Source: an uncultured Clostridia bacterium
Lineage (GTDB): Bacteria > Bacillota > Clostridia > Christensenellales > Borkfalkiaceae
DNA length: 43,721 bases
Assembly (NCBI GenBank): GCA_947625695.1
Contig: CANQPO010000010.1
Location: 1-43,721, forward strand
Direction of reading: 5' to 3'
Of the stretch, positions 1 through 7,132 are shown one piece after another. The notes under the pieces are model-generated. The model saw only the letters and a program-made list of their open reading frames with translations. It did no database searches and was not told where the DNA came from. Within the stretch, counting starts at the first letter, position 1, and each line of letters opens with the position of its first letter. The translations under genes and the position numbers were made by a program.

Positions 1-159
1 AGGGAAAGCAAGCAGAAGCTCATCGACTGTTTTATCAATGCGATTTACCTCTATGATGACAAAGTAACTTTCATTTTTAACTATAAAAACGGAACGCAAA
101 CTGTCAGCCTTGACGAGCTTTCGTGTTCGGATTATAATTGCCTCGGTGCACCACTCTGA
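1..159 (+). CDS. Large serine recombinase, C-terminal end (5' truncated by window)
   Basis: Frame 1 is open from the first base to a TGA at 157-159 and gives 52 residues. The text contains INAIYLYDDKVTFIFNYKNG and ends CLGAP, which is the usual C-terminal signature of large serine recombinases of integrative elements (hydrophobic strand, YDDK, FNYK.G, then a short SDxxxxGAP tail). These enzymes integrate and excise conjugative elements or phages through a serine nucleophile, which lies outside the window. A strong terminator begins at the stop codon. The gene is probably the last gene at one end of a mobile element, since such recombinases usually sit beside their attachment site. Catalytic domain not visible, so activity cannot be judged. 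Confidence 0.85.
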   Translation, partial: RESKQKLIDCFINAIYLYDDKVTFIFNYKNGTQTVSLDELSCSDYNCLGAPL

Positions 160-194
160 ACGTAAGTTGAACCATTTCAGCTTGCGTTCTTTTT
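158..194 (+). terminator. Rho-independent terminator of the serine recombinase
   Basis: A 14-bp stem with G-T pairs (158-171 against 176-189, loop CCAT) starts inside the stop codon and is followed by five T residues at 190-194. It points in the recombinase direction. Confidence 0.8.
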
Positions 195-197
195 GTT

Positions 198-229
198 GTA
201 AAAAGCGAGGACAAACAGCCCTCGCTTTC
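198..229 (-). terminator. Rho-independent terminator of the small lipoprotein gene
   Basis: AAAGCGAGG at 202-210 pairs with CCTCGCTTT at 220-228 across a short loop. Read on the minus strand the stem ends in a run of T. It lies 24 nt beyond the stop codon of the lipoprotein gene that ends at 253. Confidence 0.75.
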
Positions 230-252
230 CTTATATTTCGTTGAATTGAAAT

Positions 253-675
253 TTATTTCTCTGATTTTTCCAAAACAAACGAAAAACTGCCGTCGTTGCA
301 TGTACCGTCCGATTCAATGATGATGTAAATCGTTTTATTGCCTGTAAAAGTTTCGGTTTTACTATCAACAGAACCGTCGGATTCAATGTCAAATAAGTTC
401 AGTTTTACATCATGAAAATCATAGAAAACTTTTATATTCCCTTCCCGAAGCGTCGCTTCATAAGTTATAAACACCTCGTCTGCGCCATTGTTCTTCAATT
501 TCATTACATATGTTCCGCTAAAAGTATCAAATGTAACGGACGCTTTATTTGAGGTATTTTCCCTTACCATCAGCATAGCACTATAATGGCTTACATATTT
601 ATTTCCGCAAGCAGATAATGTAAAACACAATATCAATGCTACCGTTGCAATGATTACACTTACAAATTTTTTCAT
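253..675 (-). CDS. Small secreted lipoprotein of unknown function
   Basis: 140 residues from the ATG at 675. That start is chosen because GGAGAAG lies just upstream and because it begins a classic signal peptide: MKKF, a hydrophobic run, then lipobox LSAC. An upstream in-frame ATG at 708 would add 11 polar residues before the signal. After the Cys the protein is polar and beta-rich (SVTFDTFSGTYVMKLKN), suggesting a small beta-sandwich exposed on the cell surface. No family recognised. The gene is AT-rich compared with the core chromosome from 2019 onward and lies next to a serine recombinase end, so it may be cargo of the mobile element. It has its own promoter and terminator. Confidence 0.75.
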   Translation of the reverse strand: MKKFVSVIIATVALILCFTLSACGNKYVSHYSAMLMVRENTSNKASVTFDTFSGTYVMKLKNNGADEVFITYEATLREGNIKVFYDFHDVKLNLFDIESDGSVDSKTETFTGNKTIYIIIESDGTCNDGSFSFVLEKSEK

Positions 676-714
676 AATACGCTTCTCCAATAAATTGTTG
701 TTTATCATAATATG

Positions 715-743
715 AATATAGCATAGAACCGCAAATAAATCAA
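715..743 (-). promoter_or_regulatory. Sigma-A type promoter of the small lipoprotein gene
   Basis: On the minus strand TTGATT (743-738), a 17-nt spacer and TATATT (720-715) precede the start codon at 675 by about 40 nt. No other gene is close enough to be driven by it. Confidence 0.6.
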
Positions 744-868
744 GTCCGAACGGGTCAAAAATCCAAATGGCACTTTGGCGGGTGCTTGGGCTTTAACGAG
801 CGCGCCGATTTTAAAGTGTTTATGACAGGGTTGAAGAGAAGGCAGGACGCTTCTTATCCCCTCTCCGC
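744..868. other. Short intergenic stretch, nothing recognised
   Basis: Between the promoter of the small lipoprotein gene and the end of the DUF5677-like gene. Short open frames run through it on both strands but none has a ribosome site or a recognisable product. No hairpin terminator is evident for the gene ending at 869. Confidence 0.4.
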
Positions 869-1777
869 TCAAGGGCGGCGGGCATTTTGGCCTGCGGACG
901 CCTCGTTTAAGGACAAATATTCTTTGGAATGGCGGATCTTTTCGGTAATTTCTTTCAAACTGTATGCAAGATCCACAAAACAGGCATAGAGCAAACGTAT
1001 GATATAGCGAGAATTGTGTTGTTCCTCTTCTTGAGGATACAGCGAGACGCGAAACCCCTTTTCATGGGAAAACAGTTTCATGATTGTATAATAATCGTTG
1101 TGCGCCTGTGAGCACATCAAATCGTATAACACGACCGAATCGACCTCACGGCCGAACAGCTCTCTGTAATGCCGATTTGTGCGGCACATTTTTTCGACGA
1201 GCCTTCCGATGACCAGCTTGCCGTTTTCGCAGACGTCGGGCGCAAAACCGTCCTCTTTGATCTTTTGGCGCACAACCTTAACGATCTGTTTTTCGGACGA
1301 AAATTGGGACAACCATTGTTTTTTTTCAGCAAAAATGTTCAACTCTGTTTGAAAGATCTGCCTGTTGTTCTGCGCCTGTGTCGCCAATTCGGGAATAGAT
1401 TTTATTTGCTTTTCGTAATGCTCGATGATGACCGCGATCTCCCCTAAATCGGCAGATACGATGAGTTGAAAGAGCTGATTATGATCAGAATCGCAATGAT
1501 CGAAGATAAATCTGGCAAGCGCATAACATTCAATCGCCGAGCGCGCTGTGGCATTCAACGACAGATGGTCGATCGTGCGGATGCTGTTTGCGATCTCTTC
1601 CACATATTTGGCATAGGCGAAGGCATAACTTGCCAAAATACAGTAATAGCGCTGTTGCCCGAATGTCACCAACTCGGTACCATGCAAAAGATACTGCGCA
1701 TAGTCCTGCGAAGCGTTCTGCATTTTTACCAGAAAATTATCACTGCCCGCTTCTTCGATGAGTACGTCAATATCCAT
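869..1777 (-). CDS. Hypothetical helical protein, DUF5677/HEPN-like
   Basis: 302 residues from the ATG at 1777, chosen over the longer frame (1837) because GGAGG sits seven bases upstream. The protein is almost all alpha-helical. Two segments recall the DUF5677 family: SLNATARSAIECYALARFIF near residues 90-110, and LYDLMCSQAHNDYY near 225-240, where such proteins have a conserved YxxL..xxH segment. That family is often compared with HEPN folds found in abortive-infection and toxin proteins, but the clear HEPN motif Rx4-6H is not evident here. No signal peptide or membrane segment. It stands alone beside a mobile-element end, so a phage-defence or accessory role is possible but is only inference from position. 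Confidence 0.6.
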   Translation of the reverse strand: MDIDVLIEEAGSDNFLVKMQNASQDYAQYLLHGTELVTFGQQRYYCILASYAFAYAKYVEEIANSIRTIDHLSLNATARSAIECYALARFIFDHCDSDHNQLFQLIVSADLGEIAVIIEHYEKQIKSIPELATQAQNNRQIFQTELNIFAEKKQWLSQFSSEKQIVKVVRQKIKEDGFAPDVCENGKLVIGRLVEKMCRTNRHYRELFGREVDSVVLYDLMCSQAHNDYYTIMKLFSHEKGFRVSLYPQEEEQHNSRYIIRLLYACFVDLAYSLKEITEKIRHSKEYLSLNEASAGQNARRP

Positions 1778-1808
1778 CGTTTTTCCTCCAACGTAGTTCT
1801 CGCTCTTT

Positions 1809-1837
1809 ATTATACTATTTGATCCGCAAAAAAGCAA
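1809..1837 (-). promoter_or_regulatory. Sigma-A type promoter of the DUF5677-like gene
   Basis: TTGCTT (1837-1832), exactly 17 nt, then a perfect TATAAT (1814-1809) on the minus strand, about 30 nt before the start codon at 1777. The same TTGCTT-17-TATAAT combination recurs upstream of sbcD. Confidence 0.65.
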
Positions 1838-1872
1838 GAAGCGTCGCTTCTTCTTTTTTTTGTGAGAAATTC

Positions 1873-1901
1873 TTGAAATAGCTCGCGATTTATGATATAC
1901 T
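1873..1901 (+). promoter_or_regulatory. Sigma-A type promoter of rarA
   Basis: TTGAAA at 1873-1878, a 17-nt spacer and TATACT at 1896-1901. Transcription would start near 1908 and give a leader of about 110 nt before the rarA start at 2019. Confidence 0.75.
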
Positions 1902-1944
1902 GTTTATATAGAGTGGGCTCTGTCTTTTCTCCCCCTTTACAGAG

Positions 1945-2004
1945 ATGACACTTAAAAAAGACCGCTTTACGCTCGACTTGGAGCGCACAAAAATTTTTGA
2001 CTAG
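1945..2004 (+). CDS. Possible 19-residue upstream ORF in the rarA leader
   Basis: An ATG at 1945 opens a 19-codon frame (MTLKKDRFTLDLERTKIFD) ending in TAG at 2002-2004, 14 nt before the rarA start and within its predicted leader. The sequence before the ATG (ACAGAG) is only a weak ribosome site. It could be a chance frame; nothing shows translation. Confidence 0.2.
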   Translation: MTLKKDRFTLDLERTKIFD

Positions 2005-2018
2005 CAACGGAGATTACC

Positions 2019-3335
2019 ATGATAGAACAAGGGACCCTTTTCGAAAAGGTAGAGTCGGAGCCGCTGGCGGCAAGACTGAGGCCGCAGACGCTTGAAGAAT
2101 TTTACGGGCAAAAGCATCTTCTCGGCGAGGGAAAAGTACTACGCAGGCTGATTGAGAGCGACAATGTGGGCTCTATGATCTTTTGGGGCCCTCCCGGGGT
2201 GGGCAAGACGACCCTTGCGCGCATCATCGCCAAGCGCACCAAGGCGAACTTCATCGACTTTTCCGCCGTCACGAGCGGGATCAAAGAAATCAAACAAGTG
2301 ATGGAGCAGGCGGAGAAGAACAGACGGTTCGGCGAAAAGACCATTCTCTTCGTCGATGAGATCCACCGCTTCAACAAGGCGCAGCAGGACGCCTTTTTGC
2401 CCTATGTGGAAAAGGGCAGCATCATCCTCATCGGCGCGACGACTGAAAATCCCTCTTTCGAGGTGAACGGCGCCCTTCTCTCCCGCTGCAAAGTGTTCGT
2501 ATTGCAGGCGCTCAAGACGGAGGAGCTCACCGAGCTTCTGCGCCGCGCCGTGACCGATGAACGCGGCTTCGGCAGACAGCGGGTGGTAATTTCCGACGAA
2601 CTCCTCGAGACCATCGCAAATTTTGCGAACGGGGACGCGCGGAGCGCCCTCTCCACCCTCGAGATGGCGGTTCTGAACGGCGAACTCAACGGGGACACCA
2701 CCATCGTCACAAAGGAGACGATCGAGCAGTGCACCTCGAAAAAGTCCCTTTTGTACGATAAATCGGGCGAGGAGCACTACAACCTCATCTCTGCACTCCA
2801 TAAGTCGATGCGAAACTCCGACCCCGACGCCGCCGTCTATTGGCTTGCGCGCATGTTGGAGGCGGGCGAGGACCCCCTCTACATCGCGCGGCGGGTGACG
2901 CGGTTTGCGAGCGAGGACGTGGGGCTTGCCGATCCGCGCGCGCTCGAGATCGCCGTTGCCGCCTACCAAGCGTGCCACTTCATCGGCATGCCCGAGTGCT
3001 CGGTGCACCTCACCGAGGCGGTCGTCTACCTTTCGATGGCGCCCAAGTCCAACGCGCTCGACGTTGCCTACGCCCTCGCCAAGAAGGACGCTTTGAACAT
3101 GCTCGCCGAGCCCGTTCCCCTCGTCATCCGCAACGCGCCCACCAAGCTCATGAAAGACATCGGCTACGGCAAGGGGTACCAATACGCGCACGACAGCGAG
3201 GACAAGCTGACCAACATGCAGTGCCTGCCCGACAGCCTCTTGGGCAAAGAATATTACTTCCCCACCGAAGAAGGGATCGAGGGCAGGATCAAGACACGGC
3301 TCGCGGAGATCAAAGATTGGAAAAAGAACCACTGA
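2019..3335 (+). CDS. rarA: Replication-associated recombination protein A (AAA+ ATPase RarA/MgsA)
   Basis: 438 residues, the family length. RarA is a clamp-loader-like AAA+ ATPase that acts at stalled replication forks together with SSB. Walker A GPPGVGKT is at residues 57-64, Walker B with LFVDEIH at 110-116, sensor 1 GATTENPS at 139-146, followed by the arginine-finger region LLSRC. The N-terminal PLAARLRPQTLEEFYGQ is typical. The C-terminal half contains the family tetramerisation region, including ISALHKSMRNSDPDAAVYWLARML and GYGKGYQYAH, each read as part of a longer conserved stretch. GGAG precedes the ATG. It starts the GC-rich core region and is followed at once by a HAD phosphatase gene. 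Confidence 0.95.
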   Translation: MIEQGTLFEKVESEPLAARLRPQTLEEFYGQKHLLGEGKVLRRLIESDNVGSMIFWGPPGVGKTTLARIIAKRTKANFIDFSAVTSGIKEIKQVMEQAEKNRRFGEKTILFVDEIHRFNKAQQDAFLPYVEKGSIILIGATTENPSFEVNGALLSRCKVFVLQALKTEELTELLRRAVTDERGFGRQRVVISDELLETIANFANGDARSALSTLEMAVLNGELNGDTTIVTKETIEQCTSKKSLLYDKSGEEHYNLISALHKSMRNSDPDAAVYWLARMLEAGEDPLYIARRVTRFASEDVGLADPRALEIAVAAYQACHFIGMPECSVHLTEAVVYLSMAPKSNALDVAYALAKKDALNMLAEPVPLVIRNAPTKLMKDIGYGKGYQYAHDSEDKLTNMQCLPDSLLGKEYYFPTEEGIEGRIKTRLAEIKDWKKNH

Positions 3336-3370
3336 ATGCTTTTGCGGGCGCGACGAAAAGCGGAAAGCCC

Positions 3371-4066
3371 GTGTTTCTGTTCGATCTATACGGCACCCTC
3401 TTTGACGTCGAGACGGAGGAAGAGAGCGACCGCTTCTGGCAAGAAGTTGCCCGCATTTTGCACACGGGCGACGCGGACGGGGTGAAAACCTTCTACCTCA
3501 CCGCCTGCGCGCGGGCGGCGGAGAAACTGCCCGAGGGCGGGGAGATCGACCTTCTGCCCGTCTTTGCGCTTTTGTGTAAGAGGTACCGTCCCGAACTTTC
3601 GGCAATTTCCCTTGCAAGCAGTTTCCGCGCGGCCTCCACCCTGAAATTGACGCTGTTTGACTACGCCTTGCCCCTTTTGAGGGGGCTGAAAATGCGGCAT
3701 GCGGAGCTCTATCTGCTCTCCAACGCGCAGAGCTGTTTTACGCGGGAGGAGATCGCGCGGCTCGGGATCGGAGAATATTTTACGGGGATTATGCTCTCCT
3801 CCGAGGTCGGTTGGAAAAAGCCCGCCCTTCCCTTTTTCCAAACGGCAATAAAGCGTTTTTCCCTCTCCCCCGAAAACTGCCTGTATGTGGGAAACGACCT
3901 TCGCGACGACGTGGGCGGGGCGCGGGCAGCGGGCATGAGGAGCGTCTATATCCAAACAAAACAATCGGGCGTGTACGACGACCCTCCCGCCGTCGATTTA
4001 AGAGCGACCCCCGACACTCTGTGTGAAATGCTCTTCCGTTTTGCGGAAGGAGAGGAGATCAGATGA
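3371..4066 (+). CDS. HAD-superfamily hydrolase
   Basis: 231 residues if the GTG at 3371 is the start. This places the nucleophile motif FDLYGTL at residues 4-10, as usual for the superfamily. The frame is open further upstream into rarA, and a CTG at 3332 touching the rarA stop is an alternative start. Motif I is DLYGT, so the acid/base Asp is replaced by Tyr, as in dehalogenase-like and YjjG-like members. Motif II is LLSNAQ, the motif III Lys lies in VGWKKPALPFF, and motif IV is YVGNDLRDD. It is a soluble small-molecule phosphatase or dehalogenase-like enzyme of unknown substrate. Its TGA overlaps the next ATG by four bases (ATGA), so it is translationally coupled to the esterase. Confidence 0.85.
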   Translation: MFLFDLYGTLFDVETEEESDRFWQEVARILHTGDADGVKTFYLTACARAAEKLPEGGEIDLLPVFALLCKRYRPELSAISLASSFRAASTLKLTLFDYALPLLRGLKMRHAELYLLSNAQSCFTREEIARLGIGEYFTGIMLSSEVGWKKPALPFFQTAIKRFSLSPENCLYVGNDLRDDVGGARAAGMRSVYIQTKQSGVYDDPPAVDLRATPDTLCEMLFRFAEGEEIR

Positions 4067-4803
4067 TAGAAAATTTTTCGGTAGAAGTTCCCGCTCCGAG
4101 CGGCCCGCAAACAAGGACCGCCTATGTGTACCTTCCGCAGGGGTATTCCCCCGCGGAGCGCTATCCCGTCCTCTATATGTTTGACGGGCAGACGCTGTTT
4201 TACGATGAAAAAGCCCCCTACGGCGAGAGCTGGCGGATGGGCGAGACCCTCGACCGTCTCCGCGCAAAGCTCCTTGTGGCGGCTGTGGAGTGCGATAAAA
4301 CAGACCGCCTCACCGAGTATTCCCCCTTCCCCTTTACTTCGCCTTTCGGAAGTTCTGACGGCAAGGGAGAGGAGTACATGAAGTGGTTCACGGGGACGTT
4401 CAAGCCGATGATCGACGCGCGCTTTGCGACCGACCCCACGAAAAGTTATATTGCGGGGAGCTCCATGGGCGGACTGATGACGCTGTACGCGCTCTGCAAA
4501 TATCCGCAGGTGTTTTCGGGCGGCGCAGCGCTCTCCCCCAGCCTATGGGTGGCGCCCGAGAAGTGCCGCGACCTCATTCTCGGGGCGGACTGCAAACGCT
4601 TCCCCGCCCTCTACCTCGACTACGGCGAAAAAGAGCTGGAAAACCACGGAAAGCGGCAAAAGGCGGGACTTTCGTTTTGTTTTGAGGCGTTGCTCGGGCG
4701 GAATGCCCCCTTCCATTTTCACCTCATCCGCGGCGGCGTGCACAACGAAAAATCATGGCGTGCGCAGATCCCCTCCTTTTTGGAAGAACTTGGACTGCTT
4801 TAA
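4063..4803 (+). CDS. Alpha/beta hydrolase, Fes/YbbA-type putative esterase
   Basis: 246 residues, no signal peptide, so cytoplasmic. The core has the D-type esterase layout: YVYLPQGYSPAERYPVLYMF leads into FDGQ (oxyanion region), the nucleophile elbow GSSMGG is at residues 132-137 with Ser134, an acidic residue lies in YLDYGEKE, and the catalytic His lies in GGVHNEKSW near residue 227. Family members hydrolyse ester bonds of siderophores, acetylated sugars or acyl compounds; substrate cannot be told here. It overlaps the HAD gene by four bases. The position just before the maltodextrin locus is not evidence of a shared role, because that locus runs on the other strand. Confidence 0.8.
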   Translation: MIENFSVEVPAPSGPQTRTAYVYLPQGYSPAERYPVLYMFDGQTLFYDEKAPYGESWRMGETLDRLRAKLLVAAVECDKTDRLTEYSPFPFTSPFGSSDGKGEEYMKWFTGTFKPMIDARFATDPTKSYIAGSSMGGLMTLYALCKYPQVFSGGAALSPSLWVAPEKCRDLILGADCKRFPALYLDYGEKELENHGKRQKAGLSFCFEALLGRNAPFHFHLIRGGVHNEKSWRAQIPSFLEELGLL

Positions 4804-4844
4804 GGGACAGAGAAAAGGGCAACTCTTAGCTTGCTGCTTCTAAT

Positions 4845-4932
4845 TGTCATTTCGACCGAAGCGAGCCCGCGAGCGAAGTGGAGAAATCCCACATTATTAT
4901 AATGCGGTGGAGACCCATTCGACTCCACTTCG
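4845..4932. repeat. Interspersed repeat of the GTCATTTCGACCGAAGCGA type
   Basis: Contains the phrase GTCATTTCGACCGAAGCG then GCGAAGTGGAGAAATCCC, known by type from many bacterial intergenic regions. CGAAGTGGAG at 4874-4883 is complementary to CTCCACTTCG at 4923-4932, so the element can fold into an arm pair around an AT-rich centre. Probably a non-coding dispersed element; copy number cannot be seen from one window. Confidence 0.5.
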
Positions 4933-5025
4933 TTCCGTCACTTCGTCGCTGCGCTCCTCGTGCCGCCCTTTGACAACATAGAACGTGCGGGCGGGGCAGC
5001 ATGACGCTTTGGAAACGCCTTATCG

Positions 5026-5089
5026 CCGCCCCACACCCCTACCCCTCTCCCACGGAGAGGGTAAGCGGAACCCCCTCCACCGGAGGGGG
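5026..5089. repeat. GC-rich palindromic intergenic repeat, copy A
   Basis: A CGCCCCACACCCCTACCCC stretch followed by two small palindromes: CCCTCTCC/GGAGAGGG at 5043-5061 and CCCCCTCC/GGAGGGGG at 5071-5089. The same text in reverse complement is found at 29510-29544. The rest of the 4804-5185 gap holds no gene. Confidence 0.6.
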
Positions 5090-5135
5090 ATTAAAGGGGG
5101 TGGGTAATTCGACGCCTCAAAAGGCTGTCAAGCGT

Positions 5136-5168
5136 AAAGCGCTCCTCGTGACGAGGAGCGCTTTTCAA
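5136..5168 (-). terminator. Strong hairpin terminator after malK-like gene
   Basis: A perfect 14-bp inverted repeat (5136-5149 and 5151-5164) lies 22 nt beyond the stop codon of the ATPase gene ending at 5186. T runs on either side are short (three to four), so it may be bidirectional or act mainly as an mRNA 3' end. Confidence 0.65.
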
Positions 5169-5185
5169 ATTGTGCGAAAATTTTG

Positions 5186-7099
5186 TTAGACGAGACGGAT
5201 GTCCATGTCCGCCTGCACGATGCCGATCTTGCCGAGATCGGGCGCGAGGAAGATGTTTCCCGAAAGGTCCTCTTCCGTTTTCAGATAGACCTCCTTTTCG
5301 CCGACGCGGCAGAGCGCGAACTTCTCCGCGCCGTAGTCCACCATCCGTTCCACCGTTGCGGGAATGCCGCTTTCGGAGACGGCGAGCCCGTAGGGAGTGC
5401 ATTCGAAGACGAGTTCCGTTTCAAACACCCGCTTTGCGGTGAGCGCCCCGATGAGCTTTTCAGAAATGACCGCGGGCGCGGGGAATTCCACCCCTTCGAT
5501 GGAGAGGAAGAACTTGATGACCTTCTTGTTTTTCCCTTCTACCTCTTTGGTGACCTTGCGCTTGGTGACCTTGCCCGAAAGGCGCATGGTGAGCGGCATG
5601 GGATGAACGATCTCCGTTCCGTCCCGCCAGATCGCGATCTTTTTCATGTCGATCCCGATCCCCTTTTCCACCCCTTCGCCGGGGTCTACCGCATACAGCC
5701 GTCTGCCGCCGAGCTCTGTTTCGCAGAGCTCCTTTTCGCCGATCTTCTCGGAGCCGATCACCTTGACGGGGATGTTCCCGCCCGCATAGATCGCGTCGCT
5801 GGGGAGGAAGAGTTCTCCCTTGCCGTCCTCGCAGGCGATTGCGGGAGGAAGGGCGATCTCGCGACCGAGGAAATGAAGGACCCCCTTCTTCACCTCACAG
5901 TCTACATAGTTGTACTCGGGAATGCGGGGAAGAATGCTGTTTTCCGTCTCCGAATCGAAAAGATGGATGCGGCTTAAGTCAAGCTCCGCATAGGCGACGT
6001 CGCCCGCAAAGAGTTCGACGTCCTCGGTGCACTTGATGATGATACGGGTGGAGCTCTCCACGTAGCCGTCCCCTTCCATGTTGATGTCGCCGTACACGAG
6101 GGTCTCGTTACCGAGCTCCTCCTTATGCGACACCTTGAAGGGAAGGACGGGGCGGCCTTTTTCGGGCGCAGTGCGGATGGTGAAGTTCTCCGCGCGCAAG
6201 CCGATGATCACCTTCTTGTCCCCGTTGAGGTAGCTCGGTCTCGTCTTATAGAAGTAGGAATAGGGAACGACGATCTCCGCCTCCGAGCCGTTGAAGCGGA
6301 TGCGGACGGTCTCGCCCTCGCGCGTGAGCGTGCCCTCGAAGAAGTTCATCTGCGGCGTGCCGATGAAGCCCGCGACGAACTTATTGCCGGGATAGTTGTA
6401 GAGGTTCTTGGGCGTGTCGATCTGCTGCACGAAGCCGTTCTTCATGACGACGATCCTTGTGCCCATCGTCATTGCCTCGATCTGGTCGTGGGTGACGTAG
6501 ATAAAGGTCGTGTTGAGCTTTTTGTGCAGTTTGGAGATCTCCGCGCGCATCTGCGTTCTCAGCTTTGCGTCGAGGTTGGAGAGCGGTTCGTCGAGGAGCA
6601 TGACCTTGGGCTCGCGGACGATGGCTCTGCCGAGGGAGACGCGCTGGCGCTGGCCGCCCGACATTTCCTTGGGCTTTCTGCCGAGATATTCGGTGATGCC
6701 GAGGATCTCCGCCGCTTCGAGTACCCGCTGGTGGATCTCCTCCTTTGTAAATTTCCCGTTGGGGTGCGCCTCGTCGCGCGGAAGTTTGCGCAGACGCAGC
6801 CCAAAGGCGATGTTATCGTAGACCGTCATGTGCGGGTAGAGCGCGTAGTTCTGGAACACCATCGCGATGTCCCTGTCCTTGGGCTCTACGTCGTTGACAA
6901 TGAGATCGCCGATGGAGAGTTCCCCCGCGGTGATGTCCTCGAGCCCCGCGATCATGCGAAGCGTGGTGGACTTTCCGCAGCCCGACGGACCGACGAATAC
7001 GATGAATTCTTTGTCGGCGATCTCCATGTTGAAATCGTTGACCGCCTTCACCCCGTTGGGGTACACCTTGTAAATATGTTTCAAACTTAAATTTGCCAT
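5186..7099 (-). CDS. Maltodextrin ABC transporter ATPase (MalK/MsmX/UgpC family) with long C-terminal extension
   Basis: 637 residues; the family is usually about 360-390. The ATPase domain is complete: Walker A GPSGCGKST at 37-45, Q-loop Gln83, signature MSGGQRQR at 146-153, Walker B VMLLDEP at 166-172, D-loop SNLD and H-loop His204. The usual regulatory TOBE part runs to about residue 390 and ends in HLFDSETE. A further 250 residues follow with two more beta-rich segments that look like extra TOBE-type repeats (LYAVDPGEGVEKGIGIDMKK; then FALCRVGEKEVYLK to the end). It energises import by the MalF/MalG pair encoded upstream in the same direction and is the last gene of the operon. The start follows AGGATACAGAG. 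The extension may add regulatory or multi-partner contacts (inference). Confidence 0.9.
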   Translation of the reverse strand: MANLSLKHIYKVYPNGVKAVNDFNMEIADKEFIVFVGPSGCGKSTTLRMIAGLEDITAGELSIGDLIVNDVEPKDRDIAMVFQNYALYPHMTVYDNIAFGLRLRKLPRDEAHPNGKFTKEEIHQRVLEAAEILGITEYLGRKPKEMSGGQRQRVSLGRAIVREPKVMLLDEPLSNLDAKLRTQMRAEISKLHKKLNTTFIYVTHDQIEAMTMGTRIVVMKNGFVQQIDTPKNLYNYPGNKFVAGFIGTPQMNFFEGTLTREGETVRIRFNGSEAEIVVPYSYFYKTRPSYLNGDKKVIIGLRAENFTIRTAPEKGRPVLPFKVSHKEELGNETLVYGDINMEGDGYVESSTRIIIKCTEDVELFAGDVAYAELDLSRIHLFDSETENSILPRIPEYNYVDCEVKKGVLHFLGREIALPPAIACEDGKGELFLPSDAIYAGGNIPVKVIGSEKIGEKELCETELGGRRLYAVDPGEGVEKGIGIDMKKIAIWRDGTEIVHPMPLTMRLSGKVTKRKVTKEVEGKNKKVIKFFLSIEGVEFPAPAVISEKLIGALTAKRVFETELVFECTPYGLAVSESGIPATVERMVDYGAEKFALCRVGEKEVYLKTEEDLSGNIFLAPDLGKIGIVQADMDIRLV

Positions 7100-7132
7100 C
7101 TCTGTATCCTAACCTTATTTACAATTCCTTTT

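Noticed and set aside
786-989. Plus-strand 67-codon frame across the end of the DUF5677-like gene
   Set aside because: No ribosome site, overlaps a better-supported gene on the other strand and has no family resemblance.
1836-1861. Short hairpin with T-run between the divergent promoters at 1809-1901
   Set aside because: Looks like a plus-strand terminator (7-bp stem, loop GTC) but no plus-strand transcript comes from upstream and it lies amid promoter DNA; likely chance or a relic.
2139-3332. Long minus-strand frame opposite rarA
   Set aside because: Mirror of the GC-rich rarA codons; low-complexity His/Arg/Gly text, no ribosome site, and rarA is unmistakable.
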